A stretch of 64,000 nt of DNA from an uncultured Collinsella sp. (GCA_958354105.1 CATWVA010000006.1:1-64000); one strand, 5' to 3'. Positions 34,677-44,245 are shown, counted from the stretch's first letter. Numbers and translations are program-made. The notes: a model not told the origin generated them from the letters alone.

Positions 34677-35960
34677 TTAGCCCAAGACACCCGACAGGAT
34701 CTCGATCAGACTGTCCACGTCGGCTTCCTCGCAGACGAGCGGCGGCAAGAAACGCAGCGTATGAGCACCCGTAGCGTTAATCACGGCACCGGCGGTCAGC
34801 GCGCGGGCAACAATATCATGCGCGTCGCCCGCGGCATCATCCAAATCGCAGCCGAGCATCAGGCCACGGCCACGCACCTCTACCACATGCGGAAGCTTAG
34901 CCAGCGCCTGCTCCATATAGGCACCCACCTTAGCAGCATGCTCGGCATAATCGCCGCGCACAAGCGCGGAGAGCGTCGCGGCACACGCCGCGATGGCCAA
35001 GCAGCTACCGCCAAAGGTCGAGCCGTGGTCGCCCGGCTTAAACACGTCGGCAATCTCCTTCTTCGCCACGACGGCACCCATGGGCACGCCGCCGGCAATG
35101 CCCTTGGCAAGGCTCATGATGTCGGGCTCCACGCCATAGGTTTGGAATGCAAATGGCTTGCCGGAGCGGAAGATACCGCACTGGACCTCGTCGGCGATAA
35201 GCACGGCGCCCACTTCGTGTGCCAGGTCGCGCGCTGCCGCCATAAACTCCTCGGTCATGGGGTGCACGCCACTCTCACCCTGGATCGGCTCGAGCATCAC
35301 GGCACAAATTTCGCTCCCCAGCTGCTTAAAGATCGCACGCAGCTCATCGACATCGTTGGGCGTGCAGGCCACAAAGCCACCCGGCAGCGGACGGAAACTA
35401 TCCTGCAGCCAATCCTGCATGGTGGCGGCAATGGTCTCGAGCGTACGACCGTGGAAGCCGCCGCGCATGCACACGATGGTGTTGCCGCCATTACCGGCAC
35501 GCTTGGCGTACAGGCGCGCGAGCTTCATCGAGCCCTCGTTGGCCTCGGCGCCAGAGTTGGCAAAGAAGGTCTCCCAAACCTGCTCATCCGCAGCCGGGGC
35601 ACCAAGAGCAGCTGCCGTGGTCTCATCGCCGGCGACAATGGCATCGGCAAGCACGCGCGCACCATCTACGTCGTCGTTAGCGAGCTTGGACAGCAGCGCC
35701 GCGACCTGTCCGCGCTGCTCAATGTAGAAGTAATTGGAGACATGCATGAGCTTTTTGGTCTGTGCCTCGAGCGCCGAGAGCACAGCCGGGTTGCCATGAC
35801 CTAGGCTGCACACGCCGATGCCGGCAAGAAAGTCGAGGTACTCACGGCCATCGTCGCCGGTGAGCTTCATGCCGTGACCCTCGACAAACTCGACCGGAGA
35901 GCGGCCAAAGGTATGCATAACGTAATGGGATTCAAGCGATTGCTGAGCTGCAAGTGACAT
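34677..35960 (-). CDS. argD: Acetylornithine aminotransferase
   Basis: 427 residues, PLP-dependent class III aminotransferase. FFANSGAEANEGSMKLAR, GGFHGRTLETIA, VLIADEVQCGIFRSGK (Asp for the pyridine N), and the SLAKGIAGGVPMGAV loop with the Schiff-base Lys are all clear. It makes N-acetylornithine from the semialdehyde. It ends the argC-argJ-argB-argD operon. Confidence 0.93.
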   Translation of the reverse strand: MSLAAQQSLESHYVMHTFGRSPVEFVEGHGMKLTGDDGREYLDFLAGIGVCSLGHGNPAVLSALEAQTKKLMHVSNYFYIEQRGQVAALLSKLANDDVDGARVLADAIVAGDETTAAALGAPAADEQVWETFFANSGAEANEGSMKLARLYAKRAGNGGNTIVCMRGGFHGRTLETIAATMQDWLQDSFRPLPGGFVACTPNDVDELRAIFKQLGSEICAVMLEPIQGESGVHPMTEEFMAAARDLAHEVGAVLIADEVQCGIFRSGKPFAFQTYGVEPDIMSLAKGIAGGVPMGAVVAKKEIADVFKPGDHGSTFGGSCLAIAACAATLSALVRGDYAEHAAKVGAYMEQALAKLPHVVEVRGRGLMLGCDLDDAAGDAHDIVARALTAGAVINATGAHTLRFLPPLVCEEADVDSLIEILSGVLG

Positions 35961-36029
35961 GGGATGCCTTTCGTTGGGCGCCAGACGGCGCGGGGCTATG
36001 GGTGCAGGAATGGGGCAGCTGCGGGTCAG

Positions 36030-37010
36030 CTAGACCGTCTGAAGCTTCTCGACCTCGTCAAGGTTCTCGGTCAGACGCGCAGCAAACGTCGAAAGCGGAT
36101 GCGGATGCGTATCGAACTCGTACGCCGTCTCGGTGGAATGGATCACGGTGCCGACGCCGGCATCGGTCAGCAGCTCCAGGAGCAGCGAATGCGGCGTCGT
36201 GCCGTTGATGATGTGGGCTCGGAACACGCCAGCGGTAAGTGCGTCGACAGCCGCACGCAGCTTGGGAATCATGCCCTTATCGACCTCGCCGCCGTAGAGC
36301 ATTTCGTTAACCTCGTCGAGCGTTAGGTTGGAGATAAGCGAGTCCTTGTCGCTAAAGTCCTTGTACAGACCATCGACATCGGTCAAAAAGATCGCCTTAT
36401 GCGCGTGGAGCGCTGCCGCAACGGCACCGGCGGCGGTGTCGGCGTTGATGTTGAAGAAACCGCCGTCCTCCCCCGCCGCGACGGTAGCGATGACGGGGAT
36501 GTACTCGCTATCGAGTAAGCGCTCGATATAGTCGGTGTTGACGTGCGTCACTTTGCCCACGCGACCGAGCTCGGGGTCGAGCGGCTCGGCGATGAGCGTG
36601 CCGGCATCGCTGCCCGACACGCCCACGGCCAGGTTGCCGTGGTGGTTGATGGCAGCAACCAGCTCCTGGTTAACCTTGCCGCCCAGCACCTCGCGCACGA
36701 TATCCATAGTCGCCGGCGTGGTCACGCGCTGGCCGTTCTTAAACTCGACGGGAATATCGTAATGGCTCAGCGCCTCGTTGATAGCCTTGCCGCCGCCATG
36801 CACGATGACGGGGCGCATACCGATGATCTTGAGCAAAACGATGTCGCTCATCACGTCGCGGCGCAGCCGCTCATCAACCATGGCGGCTCCGCCATATTTG
36901 ATAACAACCGTCTTGCCGGTCAGGTTCTTAATCCACGGCAGCGCTTCGAACAGCAGCTGCGCGGTTGCTTCGTTGGATTCGCTCGAACGACAATCGCGTG
37001 CGAATTTCAT
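36030..37010 (-). CDS. argB: Acetylglutamate kinase
   Basis: 326 residues including the full amino-acid kinase domain: KTVVIKYGGAAM, PVIVHGGGKAIN, VGVSGSDAGTL, ADTAAGAVAAALHAHKAIFLTDVDGLY and GMIPKLRAAVDAL. It phosphorylates N-acetylglutamate. The tail past residue 290 (DTHPHPLSTFAARLTENLDEVEKL) is a little longer than usual. The ATG at 37010 follows GAGGCAG. Confidence 0.93.
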   Translation of the reverse strand: MKFARDCRSSESNEATAQLLFEALPWIKNLTGKTVVIKYGGAAMVDERLRRDVMSDIVLLKIIGMRPVIVHGGGKAINEALSHYDIPVEFKNGQRVTTPATMDIVREVLGGKVNQELVAAINHHGNLAVGVSGSDAGTLIAEPLDPELGRVGKVTHVNTDYIERLLDSEYIPVIATVAAGEDGGFFNINADTAAGAVAAALHAHKAIFLTDVDGLYKDFSDKDSLISNLTLDEVNEMLYGGEVDKGMIPKLRAAVDALTAGVFRAHIINGTTPHSLLLELLTDAGVGTVIHSTETAYEFDTHPHPLSTFAARLTENLDEVEKLQTV

Positions 37011-37091
37011 AATCTGCCTCGTCTTTCGTATCGTTATCGTGCCGTGCTCCGCTGTCCGCAATCGCGGCAAGATGCGCAGCGTGCCTGGAAT

Positions 37092-38360
37092 CTAGGAACG
37101 GTAGTCGCCGTTGATGGAGATGTACTCATGCGTGAGGTCGCAGGTCCACACGGTCGTTGCCGCGTCGCCTGCGCCCAGGTCGGCCGAGATCACGATCTCG
37201 GGCGCCTCGAAACGTCGTAGAGCCTCGTCCTCGTCAAAGGGAACAGTCAGACCGTCGCGACAGACAGGCATGCCCATCATGTCGATGGAAACGTCTTCCT
37301 GATTAAACTTCACGCCGCACTTGCCAAGCGCCATAGCAACGCGACCCCAGTTGCAGTCGTGGCCGGCGATGCAGGTCTTAACGAGCGGCGAGTTGGCAAC
37401 GGCACGGGCGGCGATATCGGCTTCCTCGTCGTTCACGGCGCCGGTAACGTTGACCGTAACAAGCTTGGATGCGCCCTCACCATCGGCGGCGATATTGCGC
37501 GCCAGGCTCTCGCACACCTCGTGCACGGCAAATGCCAACTCGTCAAAGGCATCGGAGCCCTCGACAATAGGCTCGACATCTGCGGCAGCGGCGCCGGAGG
37601 CAAGCATGATGCAGGTGTCGTTGGTCGAGGTGTCGGAATCGACCGTTACCTTGTTAAAGGTCTGTTTGACGGTCGAGAGCAGCAGGGCATGAAGTGCCGC
37701 AGGCTCGACGGGGGCATCGGTGGTGATAACTGCGATCATGGTGGCCATGTTGGGCATGATCATGCCCGAGCCCTTGCACATTCCGCCTACCGTATAGACA
37801 TTGCCCGCATGACCCGCAGCCTCACTGACGTAGGACACGGCGTACTCCTTGGAGTGCGTGTCGGTCGTCATGATGGCGCGAGCAGCATCGGCGCCACCGT
37901 GGGCGGAGAGCGCCTCGTAGGCAGCAGGAATGGCGGTCTCAAACGTGTCGATCGGCAGAATCTGGCCAATCACACCCGTGGAGGCAACCAGAATCTGCTG
38001 GGGCTCGCAGCCGATGACCTGCGATGCGATGCTGCACGTCTCGTGCGCGCATGCAAGGCCGGTCTCACCCGTGGCGGCGTTGGCGTTACCGGAGTTGACC
38101 GAAACGCCGGCGATGATTCCGTAGCCCTTGTCGGCACCGCCCAGGTTGGCACGGCTCACCTGCACGGGCGCCGCGCAAAAGCGATTGGTGGTAAACACGC
38201 CGGCACCGGGACAGGGTTTATCGGGCACGACGAGCGCGTAATCCAGACGCTCGGGGTTCTTGCGGAACCCAGCATGGATGCCCGCAGCCTTAAAACCAGC
38301 CGCAGCCGTAACGCCGCCCTCGACGGCGCGAATCTTGATATCAAACAGCTCGGTATTCAT
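37092..38360 (-). CDS. argJ: Bifunctional glutamate N-acetyltransferase/ornithine acetyltransferase
   Basis: 422 residues. The self-cleavage site is in PNMATMIAV (A206-T207); the Thr becomes the nucleophile of the beta chain. GGMCKGSGMIMPN and KVTVDSDTSTNDTCIMLASG are family hallmarks. It recycles the acetyl group from acetylornithine, so a separate argE is not needed. AAGGAGTCAT is upstream of the ATG. Confidence 0.95.
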   Translation of the reverse strand: MNTELFDIKIRAVEGGVTAAAGFKAAGIHAGFRKNPERLDYALVVPDKPCPGAGVFTTNRFCAAPVQVSRANLGGADKGYGIIAGVSVNSGNANAATGETGLACAHETCSIASQVIGCEPQQILVASTGVIGQILPIDTFETAIPAAYEALSAHGGADAARAIMTTDTHSKEYAVSYVSEAAGHAGNVYTVGGMCKGSGMIMPNMATMIAVITTDAPVEPAALHALLLSTVKQTFNKVTVDSDTSTNDTCIMLASGAAAADVEPIVEGSDAFDELAFAVHEVCESLARNIAADGEGASKLVTVNVTGAVNDEEADIAARAVANSPLVKTCIAGHDCNWGRVAMALGKCGVKFNQEDVSIDMMGMPVCRDGLTVPFDEDEALRRFEAPEIVISADLGAGDAATTVWTCDLTHEYISINGDYRS

Positions 38361-38494
38361 CGTCTTTATGACTCCTTATGTCAAACAAAAAACGGACATC
38401 GGTTGGTGCGCCATGCCAGTCGTGACCATGAGACCAGCTTAAGAGTGGCGCCCCACTCGATGCCCGACTACCAAATCGTTAACAATCGAATGTG

Positions 38495-39565
38495 CTACAC
38501 CGGGCACGCCACTGTGGGCAAGCCTCGTCGCTCGTCAAAGCCAAAGACGATATTGGCGCACTGGACTGCTTGGCCCGCAGCGCCCTTGCACAGATTGTCG
38601 ATGGCGCCTGTCGCCACCAGCACGCCCGCGCGCTTGTTGAGCGCGAGGCCGATCTGAGCGGCGTTGGTGCCGACGACCGAAGCCGTCTTGGGCTGCTGGC
38701 CGGCGTCGAGTACGTGCACGAAAGTGCGACCAGCGTAGAACTGCTTGTAATAGTCGACAACGTCCTCAAGGGTCAGGGAGTCGATGGCCTGCGGCGTGAG
38801 CGGCAGCGTCACCGTGGAGAGCAGGCCGCGCTTGAGCGGTGCCAGATGCGGGGTGAAGACGACGCGATCGGTCAGGCCCAGGATTTGCTCAATCTCGGGC
38901 GTGTGGCGATGCTTGCCCACGCCGTATGCCTCCAAATTCTCGTCGGCGCTGCAAAAATGCGTACGAGCGTTGCAGGACTTGCCGGCACCCGTCACACCGC
39001 TGATGGCATCGACAATCACGGGGCCGCTCTGGGCAACCCAGCCAGCGCGCACGGCGGGCGCGGCGGCAAGGCTCGTTGCGGTGGGATAGCAACCGGCGCA
39101 GGCGACCAGCACGGGTTTGCCGTCGGCATGGTCGGATGCGGCGGTCTCCAAGTCCCGGCAGAACAGCTCGGGCAGGCCAAAGGCACGGGTCTTGAGCAGC
39201 TCGGGGCTCGTATGTTCGGCGGCATACCATGTCTCAAAGACAGACGCGTCGCTCAGACGGTAATCGGCCGAAAGATCAAAGCAGGAGACGCCCGATGCAA
39301 GCAGCGCGGGCACCTGTGCCATGGCAGCCGTGTGCGGCACGGCCAAGAAGACGGCGTCGCAGGATTTTAGCTCAGGCGCGTCATGCGTCGTGAAGACCAG
39401 ATCGCTCACGCCAGCAAAGCTCGGATACACCGCAGACAGCGGCTGGCCGGCATCGGCGTTGGACGTAATGGCAACAAGTTCAAACTCGGGATGACCGAGC
39501 ACGAGGCGAATGAGCTCGGCTCCGGCATATCCAGCCGCGCCGACGATTCCAACCTTCAAAGACAT
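38495..39565 (-). CDS. argC: N-acetyl-gamma-glutamyl-phosphate reductase
   Basis: 356 residues. NADP loop VGIVGAAGYAGAELIRL, catalytic Cys in ACAGCYPTATSLA, and PHLAPLKRGLLSTV are conserved. It reduces the acyl phosphate produced by ArgB. It is the first gene of the operon, with AAGGAGTCTGAT before the ATG. Confidence 0.94.
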   Translation of the reverse strand: MSLKVGIVGAAGYAGAELIRLVLGHPEFELVAITSNADAGQPLSAVYPSFAGVSDLVFTTHDAPELKSCDAVFLAVPHTAAMAQVPALLASGVSCFDLSADYRLSDASVFETWYAAEHTSPELLKTRAFGLPELFCRDLETAASDHADGKPVLVACAGCYPTATSLAAAPAVRAGWVAQSGPVIVDAISGVTGAGKSCNARTHFCSADENLEAYGVGKHRHTPEIEQILGLTDRVVFTPHLAPLKRGLLSTVTLPLTPQAIDSLTLEDVVDYYKQFYAGRTFVHVLDAGQQPKTASVVGTNAAQIGLALNKRAGVLVATGAIDNLCKGAAGQAVQCANIVFGFDERRGLPTVACPV

Positions 39566-39650
39566 ATCAGACTCCTTGTCTGCGATTTATGCACCGATGC
39601 GCATTTCGCAGCGGTCGTTATGAAGTGAGTTGAAACTTTAGCACCAAAAG

Positions 39651-39687
39651 ATGCATGAATACGTAAATGGCTTGCATATTCATGCAT
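39651..39687 (-). promoter_or_regulatory. Putative ArgR operator upstream of argC
   Basis: ATGCATGAATA (39651-39661) and TATTCATGCAT (39677-39687) form an 11-bp-arm palindrome. Each half resembles an ARG box. It lies 86 bp before the argC start codon, the position expected for arginine repression of argCJBD. Confidence 0.6.
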
Positions 39688-39731
39688 TGAAACATTCCCG
39701 ACACATTCGCTTGAAGGAATTGACAAATGGA

Positions 39732-39785
39732 GCGGGCCCCGTATTGACCGGCGCTCCTAACGGCGCCGGGCAATACGGGGCCCGC
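39732..39785. repeat. 15-bp inverted repeat hairpin
   Basis: The arm at 39732-39746 (GCGGGCCCCGTATTG) is inverted at 39771-39785. An inner GGCGC/GCGCC pair extends the structure. It sits 38 bp past the 3' end of the PPOX-fold gene but without a T-run. Confidence 0.75.
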
Positions 39786-39822
39786 CCATGCGAAAACCAA
39801 GTTGTTAGGATGAGCCAGCTGG

Positions 39823-40233
39823 CTAGAGCTCGACCGGCACCCATTCGTCGTGATTGCAGATAAAAGCCTCGGGATCCTCGACGCTAAAGAAGACGAGCGT
39901 GGGGTCGCTAGGCCCCTCATAGTGCTCACCCAGGCGCTCTAGATGCTTCCACCCGGCTTCGCGCATTTCGTTTAAAGCCCGGTCATCCAAACCGGCATGC
40001 CCGCGCAAGATGAGCCAGCCATGGCCCGGCCACCAACTCGTGGCCTCAAAGCGCTGATTTTGCAGCAGCTCTTGCCACACGTCTTTGGTGCGCGCTGTTA
40101 CAAACCACAGCTTGCCATCCTGGATCTGCGCAAACGAAAACGGACGCACATGCGGCTGTCCGTCAACGCTCGTCGCCAAATACCATGCCGGCACTGACGT
40201 CAGATACTCCAAAACCGTATTCAATCCGTCCAT
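39823..40233 (-). CDS. PPOX-fold flavin/heme-binding family protein (first paralogue)
   Basis: 136 residues, split-barrel FMN-binding fold like pyridoxamine-5'-phosphate oxidase. VPAWYLATSVDGQPHVRPFSFAQIQDGKLWFVT is the core flavin-contact region. Related small proteins act in redox or nitroimidazole handling, but the substrate cannot be named. ATG at 40233 follows AGGAGAACAC. A diverged tandem copy lies upstream. Confidence 0.8.
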   Translation of the reverse strand: MDGLNTVLEYLTSVPAWYLATSVDGQPHVRPFSFAQIQDGKLWFVTARTKDVWQELLQNQRFEATSWWPGHGWLILRGHAGLDDRALNEMREAGWKHLERLGEHYEGPSDPTLVFFSVEDPEAFICNHDEWVPVEL

Positions 40234-40284
40234 GTGTTCTCCTGGCACTAGCTAATTCGGAACGGGTAGTTAATTTGAGACGCG

Positions 40285-40731
40285 CTAGAGCTCCAGGCGC
40301 TCCTCGCTGCCGTCGATATCGCAGAAGCGCGCGGCAATGTTGCGGACCGAAAAGAAAGCGAGGCGGCCGTCGTTGGCGCTATCGTGTTGCTCGCCAATGC
40401 CCACCATGTGTTTAAAGCCCGCCTGGCGTACCTTGTCGCTCACGACCGCATCGTCCTCGAGCGCGGCCTCGCCGGTCAGTACAATCCAACACTCCCCCGG
40501 TTTCCAACCCGAAACCTCAAACTTGGGGTTCGCGCTGAGCTCGGCCCACACATCCTTGTCGCGCGATGTGCAAAACCACAGCTTACCGTCATCGACCATG
40601 GCAAATGAAAACGGCCTCACGCGAGGCTGATACCCGTCGGCCACATCGGTCGTGGCCAGATACCACGCCGGAATGCGCCTGAGATACGAACAGGCGCGCT
40701 CAAGCTGAGCCGTGCGGTCGTTGTCGGTCAT
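40285..40731 (-). CDS. PPOX-fold flavin/heme-binding family protein (second paralogue)
   Basis: 148 residues. IPAWYLATTDVADGYQPRVRPFSFAMVDDGKLWFCTSRDKDVW is nearly the same core as the neighbouring gene. Overall identity is visibly moderate, so the tandem duplication is old. The catalytic chemistry is not predictable from sequence alone. Confidence 0.8.
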   Translation of the reverse strand: MTDNDRTAQLERACSYLRRIPAWYLATTDVADGYQPRVRPFSFAMVDDGKLWFCTSRDKDVWAELSANPKFEVSGWKPGECWIVLTGEAALEDDAVVSDKVRQAGFKHMVGIGEQHDSANDGRLAFFSVRNIAARFCDIDGSEERLEL

Positions 40732-40761
40732 AGGGACCCCTTTCTTGCGCTCGAATCGCGC

Positions 40762-41562
40762 CTAAACAAGTTGAAGATTGATGACGATGACGCAGATGAG
40801 CAGCAACGCCGTCACCACCGCCGCCAACGCATCGCTGCGGCCAAATGCAAGCGCATGCAAACGTGTGCGGCCCTGCTCGCCATGATAGCAACGGGCATCC
40901 ATGGCGGCCGAAAGCGTCTCGGCATGACGGAACACGCCCGTGAACAGCGGAATCGCCACACTGCCGAGCATACGCACGCCGCCGAGCGGACCGCACGTCA
41001 CGCGCGCGCCGCGGCTTGCCTGCGCGTCCGCCGTCTGCTTCATCTCGGTGGCAAACTGCGGCATAAAGCGCAACGCGATACCCATGATCATGCCGAGCTC
41101 ATGCGCAGGGAGCCCCACGCGCGCAAACGGTGCGAGCAGACGCTCAAAGCCCGCGGTGAGGTCGAGCGTGGGCGTGGTGAGCGTAATGGCGCTCATGCCA
41201 GCCATCATCAAGCTCAGGCGGCATGCCATAAAGGCGGCAGAACGCAGCGAGCCCTCGCTTATCTGCAGAAAGCAGAGCTGCCACAGGATGCGCCCGCTCT
41301 GGTCGGAAAACAGGTTGAGCACTGCGACCACCACGACAATCGCCAGCAATGGTGCCATCGATGATAGGACCCGGCGCAACGGCACCCGGGACACGGTATA
41401 GATCAGGACAACGAAGATTGCGACCGGGGCCAGTCCGCGGAAGCCACTGACCGTGAGCGTCGTGATCAGAAACACAAAGCCCAAGAGCAACTTGGTTCGC
41501 GGGTCCAGGCGGTGGATTGCACTATCGCCGGGATAGTAACTGCCAAACGAAAACGCCTCCAT
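40762..41562 (-). CDS. ecfT: ECF transporter transmembrane component EcfT
   Basis: 266 residues, about six membrane segments. SAIHRLDPRTKLLLGFVFLI is the family N-terminus, and ASRGARV is the Ala-Arg-Gly coupling helix that contacts the ATPase. It starts one base inside the ecfA stop codon. With the ATPase and ribU it completes an energy-coupling factor vitamin transporter. Confidence 0.92.
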   Translation of the reverse strand: MEAFSFGSYYPGDSAIHRLDPRTKLLLGFVFLITTLTVSGFRGLAPVAIFVVLIYTVSRVPLRRVLSSMAPLLAIVVVVAVLNLFSDQSGRILWQLCFLQISEGSLRSAAFMACRLSLMMAGMSAITLTTPTLDLTAGFERLLAPFARVGLPAHELGMIMGIALRFMPQFATEMKQTADAQASRGARVTCGPLGGVRMLGSVAIPLFTGVFRHAETLSAAMDARCYHGEQGRTRLHALAFGRSDALAAVVTALLLICVIVINLQLV

Positions 41563-43466
41563 CAGCAGCCCTCCTCTCGCGCGACCGTCTTGGATTTAGC
41601 AATGTCCGCGACGTTAGAAGGACCGCCCGAGCGACCGATTAGCAGGTCCACCAACTCGTCTGCCAGCGACTCAACCGTATAGAGCCCGCCGCGACGCAGC
41701 GGCACGCCCGCCTCCGTAAGCGCCAGCGCCATACGCTGGGCGGCGGGAACGCCCAAGCCGATCGACTTGAGCTCATCGGCATGCGCAAACACCTGCGCGG
41801 GGGTTCCCTCGGCAAACACCGCGCCTTCGTTCATTACGACAATGCGGTCGCAGCAATTGGCCAGGTCATCCATACTATGCGAAACCATGACAACGGTCAG
41901 GCCATCGCGGTGAAGTCGATCGATAAGCTCAAGGAAATCCCTGCGCGCAGCCGGATCGAGCCCCGCCATGGGCTCATCGAGCACCAGGACCTCGGGCTCC
42001 ATGGCGAGTACGCCGGCGAATGCCGCACGCCGTTGCTGACCGCCCGAAAGCTCAAAGGGACTCTTGTCGCCGACCGTGGAAAGGTCGAGGCCCACGCGTG
42101 AGAGCGATGACTCAACACGACGGTCGACTTCATCTTGCGGCAAGCCAAGGTTGTACGGACCAAACGCCACGTCCTGCGCCACGGTTTCGGCAAACAGCTG
42201 ACGCTCGGGATATTGAAACACCACGCCGACCTTGGCCTTAACCGCGGCGGCGTCTTTCTTGTTTGACAGATCGAGCCCCAGTGCGCGAACGAATCCCTCC
42301 TGGGGGCGAATCAAACCGTTGAGATGCTGGACCAGCGTCGACTTACCCGAACCGGTATGACCTGCCAAACCCAGGAACTCGCCGCGACGCACCGTCAGCG
42401 ACACATCGCACAGCGCCCACGGGCTGCTGGGGTCGTTTCCCCAGAGAGCCTGTTTGCTCGATTTGCCCGTAGTGGCCGAGCGCTTATGCCAGCGGCGGCG
42501 CTCGCGGGCGCTCAGCGAGTAACTATGCGAGAGGTGCGAAATCTCGATGACGGGCTCCGACGCTTTGCCCTCGTTGTCTACCGGAACAGTGCCGTCAGCG
42601 ATTTCCAACTGGGATGCGGAAGACTGCCCCGCGGTGCCTGCCCCACTTCGCTCGGCATAAGCCTGCGCAATCTCGGCGACCATATCCGCCTCACGTACCT
42701 GCGCGCAAACGGGCACGCCCTTCGCACGAAGCGACCTGCCCAGACGACACGACTCCGGCATATCCAGGTTGAGCTGCGCAAGTTCGTCCGCCCGTGTCAA
42801 GATTTCCTCGGGCGTACCGAGCATGGCAACGCGCCCCGCCCGAAATACCGCGACACGATCGGCCTCGGCGGCCTCTTCCATAAAGTGCGTAATCATCACG
42901 ATGGTCATGCCGCGATCGTGCAACGCGTGGCAAGCCTTCATGAGGCCCTTGCGTCCACGCGGATCGAGCATCGAAGAAGCCTCGTCCAATATGAGCACGC
43001 ACGGTTCCATGGCGAGCACACCGGCAAGCGCCACGCGCTGCTTTTGTCCGCCCGAGAGCGCATGGGTCTCGTGGCGCTCAAAGCCCACCAGGCCCACGCC
43101 CTTCAGCGCCTCACGTACGCGCTGCGCAATTTGTGCCGATGGCACGCCAAGGTTTTCGGGACCAAACGCAACGTCATCTTCGACAAGCGTCGCCACAAGC
43201 TGGTCGTCGGGATTCTGGAACACCATGCCCGCAGTCGAGCGGATGTCGTAGACCAGCTCGGGATCGGACGCATCCATGCCGTTGATGCGTACCGTGCCCG
43301 CATCGGGCTGCAACAGTGCATTCAGATGCTTGGCAAACGTCGACTTGCCCGACCCATTGCCACCGAGGATGCAGAAAAACTCCCCGTCCTCGATGCTCAG
43401 ATCGACGCCGTCGAGTGCCGGTACGGCACCGTCATAGCTAAAGGAAACGCCCCGACACTCAATCAT
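41562..43466 (-). CDS. ecfA: Fused double ATPase of an ECF transporter (EcfA1-EcfA2)
   Basis: 634 residues with two ABC domains in one chain. The N half has Walker A GGNGSGKST, Q-loop FQNPDDQL, signature LSGGQKQR and LDEASSMLDP. The C half has GHTGSGKST, FQYPERQLF, LSGGQQRR and LDEPMAGLDP. The two domains are EcfA1- and EcfA2-like; most Firmicutes encode them as separate genes. The inter-domain linker (about 240-330) is poorly conserved. It overlaps ribU and ecfT by 4 and 1 nt. Confidence 0.94.
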   Translation of the reverse strand: MIECRGVSFSYDGAVPALDGVDLSIEDGEFFCILGGNGSGKSTFAKHLNALLQPDAGTVRINGMDASDPELVYDIRSTAGMVFQNPDDQLVATLVEDDVAFGPENLGVPSAQIAQRVREALKGVGLVGFERHETHALSGGQKQRVALAGVLAMEPCVLILDEASSMLDPRGRKGLMKACHALHDRGMTIVMITHFMEEAAEADRVAVFRAGRVAMLGTPEEILTRADELAQLNLDMPESCRLGRSLRAKGVPVCAQVREADMVAEIAQAYAERSGAGTAGQSSASQLEIADGTVPVDNEGKASEPVIEISHLSHSYSLSARERRRWHKRSATTGKSSKQALWGNDPSSPWALCDVSLTVRRGEFLGLAGHTGSGKSTLVQHLNGLIRPQEGFVRALGLDLSNKKDAAAVKAKVGVVFQYPERQLFAETVAQDVAFGPYNLGLPQDEVDRRVESSLSRVGLDLSTVGDKSPFELSGGQQRRAAFAGVLAMEPEVLVLDEPMAGLDPAARRDFLELIDRLHRDGLTVVMVSHSMDDLANCCDRIVVMNEGAVFAEGTPAQVFAHADELKSIGLGVPAAQRMALALTEAGVPLRRGGLYTVESLADELVDLLIGRSGGPSNVADIAKSKTVAREEGC

Positions 43467-44053
43467 GCGCGGCCTTTGACCTGGTCCTTTTTAGGCGTGA
43501 TGAGGTTGGAGACCGCCTTGTACACCGCAAGCGTCAACACCGAGTTAAGGACGGTCTTGATAAGGTTGAACGGCAGCACGGCGGGAATCATGAGCGGGGC
43601 AATCGCATCGACCGAGCCATACCAGAACCAAACACCAATGGTCAGGTTCGCAACCATGGACAGCGCCGTAGCGGCAATGACGCCGAGCACTAGGCCAATC
43701 ACGGCACCCTTATAGGTGTGCATCTTTTGGTAGACGATAGCCGCGGGCAGAATATAACCCAGCGTAGCCACCAGGTTCATAAGCGCACCGACCCAGTCAC
43801 CCGTGGTGAGCGCATGGATAACGATCGCCATGGCGGCAACAGCAGTGCCGGCGCCAGGGCCATACGCAAAACCGCACACCATCGCCGGCACCAGCGACGG
43901 GTCATACGTCAAAAACGGCGCCGAAGGAAGGATGGGTAGCTGCACATACATAAACAACGCGCCCAAGGCACACATCAGCGCCATGGTAACGAGCTGTTTG
44001 GTGCTCCACCTATTCGTGTTCTCAAAATGGATATGCTGCGACTGTTCAGACAT
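43463..44053 (-). CDS. ribU: ECF transporter substrate-binding protein, riboflavin type (RibU)
   Basis: 196 residues, six membrane segments, with LVTMALMCALGALFMYVQLP as the ECF S-component start. Riboflavin specificity is inferred from the FMN riboswitch directly upstream. The start at 44053 is preferred: a longer frame begins at an ATG inside the riboswitch 3' helix. AGGTGATC is the ribosome binding site. Confidence 0.9.
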   Translation of the reverse strand: MSEQSQHIHFENTNRWSTKQLVTMALMCALGALFMYVQLPILPSAPFLTYDPSLVPAMVCGFAYGPGAGTAVAAMAIVIHALTTGDWVGALMNLVATLGYILPAAIVYQKMHTYKGAVIGLVLGVIAATALSMVANLTIGVWFWYGSVDAIAPLMIPAVLPFNLIKTVLNSVLTLAVYKAVSNLITPKKDQVKGRA

Positions 44054-44063
44054 AAGATCACCT

Positions 44064-44245
44064 GCCTCTTTCATCCGGACTCTAACCGTTGGTACTGGGA
44101 TCTCACCAGTTCAGCCGGCATGCGAACCAACACACGCACGGGTCGCGGACTCATCGGCTCGGTCGCAGGTATCTCGCCTGCGCCACGGCGTCCCTTTGAC
44201 ACCGCCCGATTTACCGCCAGTGGGGAATTCCACCCCGCCCTGAAA
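44064..44245 (-). ncRNA. FMN riboswitch (RFN element)
   Basis: The minus strand reads AGGGCGGGGTGGAATTCCCC, ACTGGCGGTAAA, GCCGATGAGTCCGCGA, CTGAACTGGTGAGATCC and AGAGTCCGGATGAAAGAGG in order. This is a clear RFN element. FMN should repress the downstream ribU-ecfA-ecfT operon. The ribosome binding site immediately follows, so control is probably translational. Confidence 0.96.
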
